Origin: Algoriella xinjiangensis
Lineage (GTDB): Bacteria > Bacteroidota > Bacteroidia > Flavobacteriales > Weeksellaceae
DNA: 64,000 nucleotides
NCBI RefSeq assembly: GCF_900115015.1
Contig: NZ_FOUZ01000009.1
Coordinates: 109,998-173,997 of the forward strand
Direction: 5' to 3'
Part shown: piece after piece, positions 1 through 9,213 of the stretch
Layout of the letters: every line of letters begins with the position of its first letter
Numbering within the stretch: the stretch's first letter is position 1
Made by a program: the position numbers and the translations under genes
The notes under the pieces: generated by a model
Seen by the model: the letters and a program-made list of their open reading frames with translations, nothing else
Told to the model about the DNA's origin: nothing
Databases searched by the model: none

Positions 1-222
1 AGGAATATAAGTTGACCAATCAATTTGATCTGTAACTACAGGCATCACAATGTCCGTATGTACGCCGTTTGTTTTGATATAAACTTCGACTTGATCAATT
101 GGTTTTTCTGGTGTTTTATTAACCGAAATTAAAGGAAGAATGAGAACTGCAAGTAGATAAATGATAATTAATCCGACTAAAACGCCCAATGTTTTAAGGA
201 TAAACTTTAATATTTTTTTCAT
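1..222 (-). CDS. DUF2459 / TIGR02117 family protein, N-terminal part (runs off window)
   Basis: Reading leftwards from an ATG at 222-220, the frame is open to the window edge and gives about 74 residues. It starts with a lysine-rich tip and one hydrophobic segment (about residues 8-33), followed by 'VYIKTNGVHTDIVMPV', which matches the start of the DUF2459/TIGR02117 domain as I know it ('NGxHTDIVLP'). The family is a membrane-anchored protein of unknown function. The 3' part lies outside the window, so length and domain integrity cannot be judged. The gene is separated from clpB by a terminator hairpin. Confidence 0.7.
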   Translation of the reverse strand, partial: MKKILKFILKTLGVLVGLIIIYLLAVLILPLISVNKTPEKPIDQVEVYIKTNGVHTDIVMPVVTDQIDWSTYIP

Positions 223-250
223 AGTTGTGAGGTTGATGAGCTAAAATAAA

Positions 251-278
251 AAAACCTGCTTAATTAAAAGCAGGTTTT
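251..278 (-). terminator. Hairpin terminator after clpB
   Basis: The arms AAAACCTGCTT (251-261) and AAGCAGGTTTT (268-278) form a perfect 11-bp stem with a 6-nt loop. A-rich and T-rich flanks allow termination. It lies 3' of clpB and upstream of the DUF2459 gene. Confidence 0.8.
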
Positions 279-315
279 AAGCTAAATATTCACATTAATA
301 AAAAACTGTCTATTC

Positions 316-2928
316 TTAGTTATTTGTTCTGAAAACTAATTTATTGTCGCCTTGTTTTTCGTCAAAATAATCAACTAAAACAGCGTCATTATCATTAATT
401 GTTCCTTTTAAAATTTCTTTAGAAAGTTCATTCAACACATCTTGTTGAATAACTCTTTTCAATGGTCGCGCTCCAAATTGTGGATCGTATCCTTTTTTCG
501 CTAAATAATCTATCGCTTCTGGCGTAATATCTAATGTAATATCGCGAAGTGCTAATTTTTTAGCCACGGCATTTAAATAGATTTTTACAATTCCAGAAAT
601 TTGATTTTCGCTTAACGGACGGAATAATATAATTTCGTCGATACGGTTTAAAAACTCTGGACGGAAATTTTGTTTTAATTCGTCAAAAACAACCTCTTTT
701 GTTTCGTTATAAACTTGTGCAACATTATTGTTATCAATATCCGCAAATTTCTCTAAAATAGTATGCGAACCAAAGTTAGACGTCATAATGATTATGGTGT
801 TTTTGAAGTTAACAACACGTCCTTTATTGTCTGTTAATCGACCATCATCTAAAACTTGTAATAAAATATTGAAAACATCTGGATGCGCTTTCTCTATCTC
901 ATCTAACAAAATTACCGAATATGGACGACGACGAACAGCCTCTGTTAATTGTCCACCTTCATCATAACCAACATAGCCCGGAGGTGCCCCAACCAAGCGC
1001 GAAACGGCATGACGTTCTTGATATTCTGACATATCGATACGCGTCATTGCATTTTCATCATCAAATAAAAACTCAGCCAAAGCTTTCGCTAATTCGGTTT
1101 TACCAACACCTGTAGATCCTAAGAATAAGAACGAACCAATTGGTTTTCCTTCGTCACTTAATCCAGCTCTAGAACGGCGAATAGCGTCCGAAACTGCTGT
1201 AATTGCTTCTTCTTGTCCTAATACACGTTGATGCAATTCTTCTTCTAAATTCAATAATTTTTCGCGGTCAGATTGCATCATTTTTTGAGCAGGAACACCT
1301 GTCCATTTTGATACAACTTCTGCAATATCATCCGAATCAACAAATTCTTTTACCAATTTGTTTTGCGAATTTTTTTCAAGAATTTCTTCAGCATCTTGCA
1401 AATCTTTTTTGGCATTTACCAAATCTTCAAATTCTAATTTAGAAGCTGTTGCGTAATCATAATCACGTTTTGCACGTTCGATATCAAATTTTATATTTTC
1501 GATATTTTTACGTAAATCTTGCACTTCGTCCGCACGATTTTTTTCTGCTTGCCATTTCGAGTTTAATTGACTTCTTTCGTCTTGAAGATTTGATAATTCT
1601 TCTTTCAAAAGATTCAATTTTTTCTCATCATCTTCACGTTTTATCGCTTCAATTTCGATTTCTAACTGAATAATTCGACGATCTAATTTATCTAAATCTT
1701 CAGGTTTAGAATTCATTTCCATTCTTAATTTAGACGCAGCTTCGTCCATTAAATCAATGGCTTTATCCGGTAAAAAACGATCTGTAATATAACGTGTTGA
1801 TAATTTAACAGCCGCTATAATTGCTTCGTCTTTAATTCCTATTTTATGATGTTGTTCGTATTTATCTTTAATTCCACGTAAGATAGAAATTGCAGATTCT
1901 TCATCTGGCTCTTCCACCATTACTTTCTGAAAACGACGCTCTAATGCTTTATCTTTTTCGAAATATTTTTGATATTCATTAAGTGTTGTTGCACCAATCG
2001 AACGTAATTCTCCACGAGCCAAAGCAGGTTTTAGGATATTTGCCGCATCCATAGCGCCTTCTCCGCCACCACCAGCACCAACCAATGTGTGAATTTCATC
2101 TATAAATAAGATGATTTCTCCATTAGATGAAGTTACTTCTTTGACAACTGCTTTTAAACGCTCCTCAAATTCTCCTTTGTATTTCGCACCCGCAACCAAA
2201 GCACCCATATCCAACGAGAAAATTTGTTTATTCAACAAGTTTTCAGGAACATCTCCATTGATAATTCGGTGTGCTAAACCTTCTGCAATAGCAGTTTTAC
2301 CAACACCTGGCTCACCAATTAAGATTGGATTGTTTTTGGTACGACGCGATAGGATTTGTAATACACGGCGAATTTCTTCGTCACGTCCAATTACAGGATC
2401 CAACTTTCCTTCTTTTGCTAAATCTGTTAAGTTTTTAGCAAATTTATTTAATGAATTATATGTGCCTTCTGCATTTTCAGAAGTTACTCTTTCTCCGTTT
2501 CTCAATTCTGTTACTAATTTTTTTGTGTTATCAAATGTTACACCTTTGTTTTTTAGTAATTGACTAACAGGCGAAACATTTTTGATTAAACCTAATAATA
2601 AATGTTCTAACGTAATAAAATCATCGTTCATCTCTTTTGCAATTTCTTTCGCAACTTGCAAAATTTGGTTAGATGAATTAGAAAGATGATTTCCTTGTTG
2701 CCCTTCAATTCTTGGATATTTGCTAATTTCAAGGTCTAATTCTGGTTTTAGAATATCCACTTTTACACCTTGTTTTTCTAATATTAATGAAATTACATTT
2801 TCATCAACATCCAACATTCCTCCAAAAATATGAGCAGGTTCTATTGCTTGATTTTTATGCTCAACAGCAATTTGTTGAGCGGACTGAATTGCTTCTCGTC
2901 CTTTTATAGTAAATTGATTAAAATCCAT
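316..2928 (-). CDS. clpB: ATP-dependent chaperone ClpB (protein disaggregase)
   Basis: This 870-residue Hsp100 chaperone resolubilises aggregated proteins together with DnaK in the cytosol. The order is a Clp N-domain (1-145), AAA1 with Walker A GEPGVGKT at 205-212 and Walker B 'ILFIDEIH', a long coiled-coil middle domain (about 410-530) that separates ClpB from ClpA/ClpC, AAA2 with Walker A 'GSTGVGKT' near 605, and the C-terminal D2-small domain ('QFGARPLKRVIQ'). Length is normal for the family. The ATG at 2928 gives the canonical MDFNQFTIKGREA start. It is a single-gene unit with a terminator downstream. I saw no convincing heat-shock operator in the 150 bases upstream. Confidence 0.97.
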   Translation of the reverse strand: MDFNQFTIKGREAIQSAQQIAVEHKNQAIEPAHIFGGMLDVDENVISLILEKQGVKVDILKPELDLEISKYPRIEGQQGNHLSNSSNQILQVAKEIAKEMNDDFITLEHLLLGLIKNVSPVSQLLKNKGVTFDNTKKLVTELRNGERVTSENAEGTYNSLNKFAKNLTDLAKEGKLDPVIGRDEEIRRVLQILSRRTKNNPILIGEPGVGKTAIAEGLAHRIINGDVPENLLNKQIFSLDMGALVAGAKYKGEFEERLKAVVKEVTSSNGEIILFIDEIHTLVGAGGGGEGAMDAANILKPALARGELRSIGATTLNEYQKYFEKDKALERRFQKVMVEEPDEESAISILRGIKDKYEQHHKIGIKDEAIIAAVKLSTRYITDRFLPDKAIDLMDEAASKLRMEMNSKPEDLDKLDRRIIQLEIEIEAIKREDDEKKLNLLKEELSNLQDERSQLNSKWQAEKNRADEVQDLRKNIENIKFDIERAKRDYDYATASKLEFEDLVNAKKDLQDAEEILEKNSQNKLVKEFVDSDDIAEVVSKWTGVPAQKMMQSDREKLLNLEEELHQRVLGQEEAITAVSDAIRRSRAGLSDEGKPIGSFLFLGSTGVGKTELAKALAEFLFDDENAMTRIDMSEYQERHAVSRLVGAPPGYVGYDEGGQLTEAVRRRPYSVILLDEIEKAHPDVFNILLQVLDDGRLTDNKGRVVNFKNTIIIMTSNFGSHTILEKFADIDNNNVAQVYNETKEVVFDELKQNFRPEFLNRIDEIILFRPLSENQISGIVKIYLNAVAKKLALRDITLDITPEAIDYLAKKGYDPQFGARPLKRVIQQDVLNELSKEILKGTINDNDAVLVDYFDEKQGDNKLVFRTNN

Positions 2929-3031
2929 TGTTTTTTAGTTTTTTATGTTTGATTGTGTTTAGTATTCATCAAAAAAAACTCCAAACTAATTTTAATCGGA
3001 TAAAACTGACTTTTTGACGTTGTTACATAAA

Positions 3032-3062
3032 AAAAGGAGACATTTTGACAACATCTCCTTTT
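3032..3062 (-). terminator. Terminator after cysK
   Basis: The arms AAAAGGAGA (3032-3040) and TCTCCTTTT (3054-3062) pair perfectly around a 13-nt loop. The A-run on the left gives a U-tail on the minus-strand transcript. It ends the cysE-cysK unit. Confidence 0.75.
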
Positions 3063-3082
3063 CGCATTTTTAAATTTTGATT

Positions 3083-3991
3083 TTAAAACAATCCTTCTAT
3101 TGATAAATAGCGTTCTCCTGTATCATAATTAAATGTCAGTATTTTTGCTTCAGTTCCTATTTCTTCTAATTTTTTTGATACTGCAGCTAATGATGCTCCA
3201 GTTGAAATACCAACAAATAAACCTTCTTCTTTCGCAATTATTTTTGTAAAATCGTAGGCTTCTTCTTTCGTGATTTGTATAGAACCGTCTAAAATAGAAG
3301 TATCTAAATTACCTGGAATAAAACCTGCACCAATTCCTTGCAAAGCATGCGGACCAGATTGCCCTCCAGAAATTACGGGAGAATCTGATGGTTCTACTGC
3401 TAAAACTTTTGTTGCAGAATTTAGTTCTTTCAAAGCTTTTCCTACACCAGATAAATGCCCGCCAGTTCCTACACCAGAAATTAGATAATCTACACCTTGA
3501 GGAAAATCTGCAATAATTTCTTTTGCAGTTGTATTATAATGAACTGTTGGATTTGAGCTATTCTCGAATTGTTGCGGAACCCAAGCGCCATCTATCGTTT
3601 CGGCTAATTCTTGTGCCTTTGCAATTGCGCCTTTCATACCCAATTCTTTTGGTGTCAAAACAAATTCAGCACCATAAGCTTCCATTATTTTACGACGCTC
3701 AATAGACATTGATTCGGGCATTGTAATAATCATTTTATAACCTTTTACAGCCGCAACAAACGATAAACCAATTCCTGTATTACCAGAAGTAGGCTCAATA
3801 ATAGTTCCACCAGGTTTTAGAATTCCAGCTTTTTCAGCATCTTCAATCATTGCCAAAGCAATACGATCTTTGATAGATCCGCCTGGATTTTGTTTTTCTA
3901 CTTTTATATAAACTTGATGGTTCGGAAATAGTTTATTTAGTTTAATAATTGGCGTATTTCCAATTGTTTCTAATACATTATTATAAATCAT
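3083..3991 (-). CDS. cysK: Cysteine synthase A (O-acetylserine sulfhydrylase)
   Basis: This PLP enzyme makes L-cysteine from O-acetylserine and sulfide in the cytosol. The 302 residues show the PLP lysine in 'GGSIKDR' (K41), the substrate loop TSGNTG (68-73), the phosphate-binding glycine loop '[10 protein letters not shown]' (about 174-183) and 'GISTGAS' near the C-terminus. The segment '[19 protein letters not shown]' follows the CysK rather than the CysM pattern. It begins 11 bases after cysE, which supplies its substrate, so the two form an operon and the products probably assemble as the cysteine synthase complex. Confidence 0.95.
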   Translation of the reverse strand: MIYNNVLETIGNTPIIKLNKLFPNHQVYIKVEKQNPGGSIKDRIALAMIEDAEKAGILKPGGTIIEPTSGNTGIGLSFVAAVKGYKMIITMPESMSIERRKIMEAYGAEFVLTPKELGMKGAIAKAQELAETIDGAWVPQQFENSSNPTVHYNTTAKEIIADFPQGVDYLISGVGTGGHLSGVGKALKELNSATKVLAVEPSDSPVISGGQSGPHALQGIGAGFIPGNLDTSILDGSIQITKEEAYDFTKIIAKEEGLFVGISTGASLAAVSKKLEEIGTEAKILTFNYDTGERYLSIEGLF

Positions 3992-4002
3992 TGTTTAAGT
4001 TT

Positions 4003-4776
4003 TTAGATTGTGTAATCGTTATGATGTTCTGTTTTTTGTTTTCTAATTTGTGGTTGCTGCTCCAAATAAACAACCGAATTTTCTTCGATACTTTCGGTAA
4101 TCCACACATTTCCACCAATGGTAGAATTTTTTCCGATAATCGTTGTTCCGCCTAAAATTGTAGCACCAGCGTAAATTGTAACATTATCTTCGATAGTTGG
4201 ATGACGTTTTTTATCCGCTAAATTTTTCGAAACATAAAATGCGCCAAGCGTAACGCCTTGATAAATTTTGACATTATCACCAATTGTTGTTGTTTCACCA
4301 ATTACAATTCCCGTTCCGTGATCGATGTAAAAGTTTTTACCAATTGTAGCGCCAGGATGAATATCAATTCCAGTTTTAGAATGTGCATATTCAGAAAAAA
4401 ATCGTGGTAAAATTGGCGCGTCTAATTGATATAAAACGTGAGCCAAACGATGAATTGCGATGGCAAAAAAACCTGGATAAGCCAAAATGATTTCGATTTC
4501 TGATTTTGAAGCAGGATCATTTGCGTAAAACGTGAAGATTAAATGTTCTAATTCGCGACGAATTGTTTCGAATTGATCAAAAAAGAATAAGCTAATTTTT
4601 TCGGCTTTTTCTATCGGAACAATTTTAATTAAAATTTCATTTAATTTATTTAAAAGTTCTTGTTTTGAATAAGTTGGATTAGGCTGCTGAAATATTTCAT
4701 CATATATAATTGATTCAATCAGAGGTTCTAATTCATGTTTATTAAACGGTAAACTGTATTTATTTAATTTCTGCAT
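4003..4776 (-). CDS. cysE: Serine O-acetyltransferase
   Basis: The enzyme acetylates L-serine with acetyl-CoA, the first step of cysteine synthesis. The 257 residues have an N-terminal helical part (1-125) and a left-handed beta-helix of hexapeptide repeats (about 135-235). Typical motifs are 'IHPGATIGKNFYIDHGTGIVIGE', with the catalytic His in 'DHGTG', and 'HPTIEDNVTIYAGATILG'. It is the first gene of a two-gene operon with cysK. The C-terminal tail ends in Ile, as expected for a tail that docks in the CysK active site, but docking is an inference. Confidence 0.95.
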   Translation of the reverse strand: MQKLNKYSLPFNKHELEPLIESIIYDEIFQQPNPTYSKQELLNKLNEILIKIVPIEKAEKISLFFFDQFETIRRELEHLIFTFYANDPASKSEIEIILAYPGFFAIAIHRLAHVLYQLDAPILPRFFSEYAHSKTGIDIHPGATIGKNFYIDHGTGIVIGETTTIGDNVKIYQGVTLGAFYVSKNLADKKRHPTIEDNVTIYAGATILGGTTIIGKNSTIGGNVWITESIEENSVVYLEQQPQIRKQKTEHHNDYTI

Positions 4777-5109
4777 TCTCTATTTATCTATAAACTCTAT
4801 AAAAATAGTAGACAAATGTATTAATTTTTTTTATTTATACGATAGAAGAAGTGATAAATCATGAATTTTCAAAAAATAGAATTCAAAAAAATAATTATTA
4901 TGTTAGCATAGTTTACACTAAATTGTCTTTAATGAGTAAAAATAATAATATTTATCAATAATTTATTTATTTAATATTTCCTTGTTAATAAGTGTTTTAT
5001 TCGTTTTTAATCATAAAATATGATAAATTTTTATAAAATTTTAGCTTTAGTGTTTTGATTACACTAAAATTTAATTACTTTAGTGAAATAAATTTTAAAG
5101 GATAAAAAT
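4777..5109. other. AT-rich divergent intergenic region (333 bp)
   Basis: I see no ORF of note. The element 'ACACTAAA' occurs near 4913 and 5061. At 5047-5067, TTAGTGT and ACACTAA form a 7-bp inverted repeat around a possible -33 TTTG (5054-5057). A weak -7-like TACTTTAG (5076-5083) precedes the DUF2147 gene. The palindrome could be an operator, but this is speculative. Confidence 0.4.
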
Positions 5110-5535
5110 ATGAAAAAATCAATTTTATTCGGATTATTCTTTATGTTGACATCTTTAATGTACGCACAATCACCGATTGGAACATGGAAAACAATTGATG
5201 ACGAAACGAAACAGGCGAAGTCTTACGTAGAGATTTTCGAAAAAGATGGTAAACTTTACGGTAAAGTCTCTAAGATTTTAACAAAAGGAAAAGAAAATGC
5301 AAAATGTACAGAATGTACAGGAGCACTAAAAAATAAACCAATTTTAGGACTTCAGATTCTTTCGGGTCTTAAAAAAGAAGGAAAAGAATGGTCTGGAGGA
5401 AAGATTATTGATCCTACAAACGGAAAAGAATACAAAGCAAAAATGACCCTAAATGGAGTTGATAAATTGGATGTAAGAGGTTACATTGGAATTTCATTAA
5501 TGGGAAGAACACAAACTTGGCAACGAGTTAAATAA
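5110..5535 (+). CDS. DUF2147 family exported protein
   Basis: The 141-residue protein carries a signal peptide (1-19, cut after 'MYAQ') and a DUF2147 domain. The domain begins 'PIGTWKTIDDETKQAKSYVEIFEKDGKLYGKV', has a conserved 'CTECTGALKNKPILGLQIL' core and ends 'GYIGISLMGRTQTW', all family hallmarks. The biochemical function of the family is unknown. The protein is probably periplasmic. It is a single gene with its own terminator. Confidence 0.88.
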   Translation: MKKSILFGLFFMLTSLMYAQSPIGTWKTIDDETKQAKSYVEIFEKDGKLYGKVSKILTKGKENAKCTECTGALKNKPILGLQILSGLKKEGKEWSGGKIIDPTNGKEYKAKMTLNGVDKLDVRGYIGISLMGRTQTWQRVK

Positions 5536-5593
5536 AATCAAAACGAAAAAAAGGTTACTCTGAGTAATCAAACCCACAAAATTTTTACTCTAT

Positions 5594-5632
5594 AATGACT
5601 ATTTTATATTTAAAGTAGTCATTATTTTTTTT
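5594..5632 (+). terminator. Terminator after the DUF2147 gene
   Basis: AATGACTA (5594-5601) pairs with TAGTCATT (5616-5623), and a T-run follows. A smaller hairpin (GTTACT/AGTAAT, about 5552-5567) lies just upstream. Confidence 0.65.
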
Positions 5633-5635
5633 GCT

Positions 5636-5643
5636 TAAATTTG
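5636..5643 (+). promoter_or_regulatory. -7 element TAAATTTG before the MsbA-type exporter
   Basis: This is an exact match to the Bacteroidota -7 consensus TAnnTTTG, 41 bases upstream of the start codon. No clear -33 TTG is visible because the preceding terminator occupies that position. Confidence 0.6.
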
Positions 5644-5683
5644 TAGCTTCAAAAGTTTCTTTTGAACGTTTTAAAATAAATCA

Positions 5684-7516
5684 ATGAGTTTATATAAAAG
5701 ATCACTTTCATACGTAAAACCATACCGATCATCGTTTGTAACAGCGATTATTTTTAATTTATTATACGCGATTTTTAATGTCGTTTCGTTGGCATTTTTA
5801 ATGCCGATTTTAGGTGTGCTTTTCGATGAAAAAAAGAATTTAATACTTTCTAAACCAGTTTATTCTGGCAATTTAGGCGATTTAAAACAGTTTTTTTCTG
5901 ATTATTCTGCCTATTTTATGAACAATATTTCGAATACAGAAGGACCAATTTATGTTTTGGCAATTTCGTGTATTGTGTTTATTGTGATGTTTTTGTTTCG
6001 CAATATTTTTAGCTTTTTATCAGAAGTTTGTTTGGTCGATTTGCGTTCGGGCGTTACACGTGATTTGCGCGTGGATATACACAACAAAATCATCGATTTG
6101 CCTGTTGCCTATTTTACCGAAAAACGCAAAGGTGATATGATTAATCGTATTTCGAGCGATGTTAACGAAGTAGAATCTAATATTCTAAATTCGATTGTAG
6201 AAATTGTTCGTTCGCCAATTATGATTATTGTTTGTGTAACGACTTTGTTTGTGATTAGTGCGCAATTAACAATTTTTGCGATTTTAGTTTTTCCAATTAT
6301 GGGAACTATCATTTCGTTGATTGGTAAAAGTCTTAAAAAAGCTGCTGAACATGCGCAAGAAGAGTTGTCTAACATTATTACATATGTTGATGAAACACTG
6401 ACATCACTTAAGATTATTAAGATTTTTAATGCAGAAGATCAAGTAAAAGGTCGTTTTGATACGTCAATAAATTTGTACCGAAAATACTTGCAAAAAGTAA
6501 TGAAAAAACGTGCGTTGGCTTCACCAACAAGTGAATTTTTAGGTGCAATAACAATTGGTTTAATTGTATTTTTTGGAGGAAAATTATCTTTGGAAGGAAA
6601 TGGTTTATCAGGTTCAGAATTTATTTTTTACATCGCAACTTTTTACACTTTATTAGATCCAATCAAACGTTTTTCGAAAGCGTTATCAGATGTTCAAAAA
6701 GGAGAAGTTTCTGCCAAACGTATTTTTGATGTTTTAGATGCTGATGTTTCGATAAAAGATTTGCCAAATGCAAAAGGAATTGAGGCTTTTGAGGATAAAA
6801 TAGAGTTTAGAAATGTAACCTTTGGTTATGGAAAACATGATGTCATCAAAGATTTTAATTTAACGATAAATAAAGGAGAATCTGTTGCTTTAGTTGGGCA
6901 ATCTGGTTCTGGAAAATCAACTTTAGCCAATTTAATTACACGTTTTTGGGACGTAAAATCGGGCGAAATTTTGATTGATGGAATTGATATTCGACACATA
7001 AAATTAAATGATTATCGTACATTATTTGGATTAGTTACGCAAGATTCAATCTTATTTAATGATACAATTTTTAATAATATTGCTTTAGGAGATAAAAATC
7101 CAAGCCAAGAAAAAGTAGAACATGCGGCTCAAATTGCGAATGCAGAAGAGTTTATTGTAAAAATGCCAGAGAAGTACCAAGAATCTGTTGGAGAAGGAGG
7201 AGGAAAGCTTTCTGGAGGTCAAAAACAGCGTTTGAGTATTGCGCGTGCCGTTTATAAAAATCCACCAATTATGGTTTTGGATGAGGCAACTTCGGCTTTG
7301 GATACAAAATCGGAAAAATTGGTGCAAGTTGCATTGAATAATATGATGCAAAACCGAACTTCTTTGGTTATTGCGCACCGTTTATCAACAATTCAGAGTG
7401 CAGATAAAATTGTAGTTATGGATGCAGGTAAAATTATAGAACAAGGAAATCATTCTTCACTTATTGAAAAAGATGGAGTTTATGCAAACCTTGTAAACAT
7501 GCAGAATTTTGATTAG
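5684..7516 (+). CDS. ABC exporter, MsbA/LmrA-type (fused permease and ATPase)
   Basis: The 610-residue half transporter probably flips lipid A, another lipid or a hydrophobic compound across the inner membrane as a homodimer. The N-terminal ABC transmembrane domain has about six helices (1-330). The ATPase has Walker A GQSGSGKST (about 405-413), signature 'LSGGQKQR' (about 509-516) and Walker B 'IMVLDEATSALD' with an H-loop in 'VIAHRLST'. Length and order fit MsbA. The substrate cannot be told from sequence, so no symbol is given. It is a monocistronic unit that converges on aroA. Confidence 0.9.
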   Translation: MSLYKRSLSYVKPYRSSFVTAIIFNLLYAIFNVVSLAFLMPILGVLFDEKKNLILSKPVYSGNLGDLKQFFSDYSAYFMNNISNTEGPIYVLAISCIVFIVMFLFRNIFSFLSEVCLVDLRSGVTRDLRVDIHNKIIDLPVAYFTEKRKGDMINRISSDVNEVESNILNSIVEIVRSPIMIIVCVTTLFVISAQLTIFAILVFPIMGTIISLIGKSLKKAAEHAQEELSNIITYVDETLTSLKIIKIFNAEDQVKGRFDTSINLYRKYLQKVMKKRALASPTSEFLGAITIGLIVFFGGKLSLEGNGLSGSEFIFYIATFYTLLDPIKRFSKALSDVQKGEVSAKRIFDVLDADVSIKDLPNAKGIEAFEDKIEFRNVTFGYGKHDVIKDFNLTINKGESVALVGQSGSGKSTLANLITRFWDVKSGEILIDGIDIRHIKLNDYRTLFGLVTQDSILFNDTIFNNIALGDKNPSQEKVEHAAQIANAEEFIVKMPEKYQESVGEGGGKLSGGQKQRLSIARAVYKNPPIMVLDEATSALDTKSEKLVQVALNNMMQNRTSLVIAHRLSTIQSADKIVVMDAGKIIEQGNHSSLIEKDGVYANLVNMQNFD

Positions 7517-7534
7517 AAAAAAATAGAATAATTA

Positions 7535-7565
7535 AAAAAGCTTCAGATTTATCTGAAGCTTTTTT
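7535..7565. terminator. Bidirectional terminator between the ABC exporter and aroA
   Basis: AAAAAGCTTCAGAT and ATCTGAAGCTTTTT form a 13- to 14-bp palindromic stem with a tiny loop. The A and T flanks serve both converging genes. Confidence 0.85.
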
Positions 7566-7567
7566 AA

Positions 7568-8797
7568 TTATATTGATTTGATTTCGAAACCTAATTGTTT
7601 CCAATCTTCCCAAAAAGTTGGATATGATTTTTCTACCACCATTTCATCTTTTATTCGAATTGTAAAAAGCTGTGCCAACGGCGCCATACACATCGCCATA
7701 CGATGATCGTTGTACGTTTCGATCGTCGGAATTTCTGTGTAAGAAGTATAATTTTCTATAGTTAAAGCATCATCTGTAATAGAAATTTGTGCACCAAATT
7801 TTTCTAATTCATTTTTTAAAGCAACTAAACGATCAGTTTCTTTAATTTTTAATGTTTCAAGTCCAGTTAAATGGCATTTCAATTTTAATCCAACACAAGT
7901 TGCAGCAATAGTTTGTGCAATATCTGGTGTGTTGATTAAGTTTAATTCGATTAATTCTTTGAATTGAAATTCTGGATTATTTTTTAACGTTAAAACTCCA
8001 TTTTCGAAATTAGAATCAATTCCAAAATTTTCTGCATAAATTTTCTGCAAATCCGAATCTCCTTGCAAAGAATCTTCGAAATAAGTAGAAATTTTAATTT
8101 CAGAATTTTTAGATAATGCAATCAAACTGTAATAATAAGAAGCAGAACTCCAGTCAGATTCAACTTGTAATGTTTGAGGTTGAATAGCTGCTGTAAAAGG
8201 GATTGTAATCGTATTTCCTTCAAAAACAGCATTAATTCCAACTTTATTTAACAATTGAATAGTCATTTGAATGTACGGAATCGAGATGATTTTTCCGTCC
8301 AAATTAATCGTTAATCCAGTTGGTAATTTTGTTCCAACCAAACATAAAGCTGTAATGTATTGCGAGCTGATATTTGATGGAATTGTGATTGAATCTTGTG
8401 TTAATTTTTTTCCTTTTATCTGTAATGGTGGAAAACCTTCATTTTCTTGATACGAAATTTCTGCTCCCAAATTATTTAATGCATCAACCAAAACTTTTAT
8501 CGGACGTTGTTTCATGCGTTCAGAGCCCGTTAATGTAACTTCTCTGTCTGCTTGAATCGAATAATAAGCAGTTAGAAAACGCATTGCAGTTCCGGCATGA
8601 TGAATATCGATTAAATCGGTTTTGTTTGCCAATGCTTTTTGCATTAATTGAGAATCTTCTGAATTTGAAACATTTTCTAGTTTCAAAACATTCTCAAATA
8701 ATTGGTTTAATAACAACAAACGATTGCTTTCGCTTTTAGAACCTGTAACGGCCAATTGATTATTTATTGGGGATTGATGAGCTGAAATTTCAATCAT
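7568..8797 (-). CDS. aroA: 3-phosphoshikimate 1-carboxyvinyltransferase (EPSP synthase)
   Basis: The enzyme joins shikimate-3-phosphate and PEP in the sixth step of the shikimate pathway. The 409 residues show 'GSKSESNRLLLL' at 19-30 (substrate loop), 'HAGTAMRFLTAYYS' (about 66-79), 'KETDRLVALKNELEKFGA' and the late 'YNDHRMAMCMAPLA'. All belong to the EPSPS family. It is slightly shorter than the E. coli enzyme, as in other Flavobacteriia. A MazG-like gene lies one base upstream on the same strand, so the two are probably cotranscribed. Confidence 0.95.
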   Translation of the reverse strand: MIEISAHQSPINNQLAVTGSKSESNRLLLLNQLFENVLKLENVSNSEDSQLMQKALANKTDLIDIHHAGTAMRFLTAYYSIQADREVTLTGSERMKQRPIKVLVDALNNLGAEISYQENEGFPPLQIKGKKLTQDSITIPSNISSQYITALCLVGTKLPTGLTINLDGKIISIPYIQMTIQLLNKVGINAVFEGNTITIPFTAAIQPQTLQVESDWSSASYYYSLIALSKNSEIKISTYFEDSLQGDSDLQKIYAENFGIDSNFENGVLTLKNNPEFQFKELIELNLINTPDIAQTIAATCVGLKLKCHLTGLETLKIKETDRLVALKNELEKFGAQISITDDALTIENYTSYTEIPTIETYNDHRMAMCMAPLAQLFTIRIKDEMVVEKSYPTFWEDWKQLGFEIKSI

Positions 8798-8798
8798 T

Positions 8799-9125
8799 TT
8801 ATTTTAATTTATCATTATTTTGATGACGATCGTGGTCGCGTTTTGTTTTGTAATCTAACTTTTTATAAAAAGCAGATTCTAAATCAACACCAGTTTGATT
8901 GGCTAAACAAATTGCTACAAAAATTACATCGGCCAATTCTTCGCCTAAATCTTTATTCTTATCTGATTCTTTTTCGGATTGTTCGCCATATCGACGTGCA
9001 ATAATACGTGCAACTTCACCAACTTCTTCTGTTAGTTGAGCCATATTTGTTAGTTCGTTAAAGTAACGAACGCCATGTTCTTTTATCCAATTATCGACAT
9101 CTAATTGTGCTTGTTTAAGACTCAT
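8799..9125 (-). CDS. MazG-like nucleotide pyrophosphohydrolase
   Basis: The 108-residue all-alpha NTP pyrophosphatase has the metal ligands 'EEVGEVARIIARR' (EExxE) and 'GEELADVIFVAICLAN' (ExxD), typical of MazG/dUTPase-like folds, and a charged C-terminus. I start it at the ATG at 9125-9123 (MSLKQAQLDVDNW). The longer reading to 9179 adds 18 residues that overlap a terminator and look non-coding. It probably hydrolyses a non-canonical NTP; the substrate is not known. It precedes aroA by one base. Confidence 0.85.
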   Translation of the reverse strand: MSLKQAQLDVDNWIKEHGVRYFNELTNMAQLTEEVGEVARIIARRYGEQSEKESDKNKDLGEELADVIFVAICLANQTGVDLESAFYKKLDYKTKRDHDRHQNNDKLK

Positions 9126-9167
9126 GATTTTTGATTTTTTGTTTGAAAAGATAAAAGTACAAAATAA

Positions 9168-9190
9168 AAAACCACTCAATGAGTGGTTTT
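9168..9190 (-). terminator. Terminator between a DUF3857 gene and the mazG-like gene
   Basis: AAAACCACTC (9168-9177) pairs with GAGTGGTTTT (9181-9190) around a 3-nt loop. It ends the unit that comes from the right (9214-13109 genes). Confidence 0.8.
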
Positions 9191-9213
9191 AATATAGAAT
9201 TGAAGTTTTTTAA

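Noticed and set aside
2111..2563. 150-codon plus-strand ORF inside clpB
   Set aside because: It is antisense to the well-conserved AAA1 region of clpB, lacks a promoter and has no recognisable domain; its length follows from clpB codon use.
4900..5080. Riboswitch or CRISPR-like repeat in the 4777-5109 region
   Set aside because: Only short AT-rich repeats ('ACACTAAA') and one 7-bp palindrome are present; no regular spacing and no known aptamer core. No CRISPR array was seen anywhere in the window.
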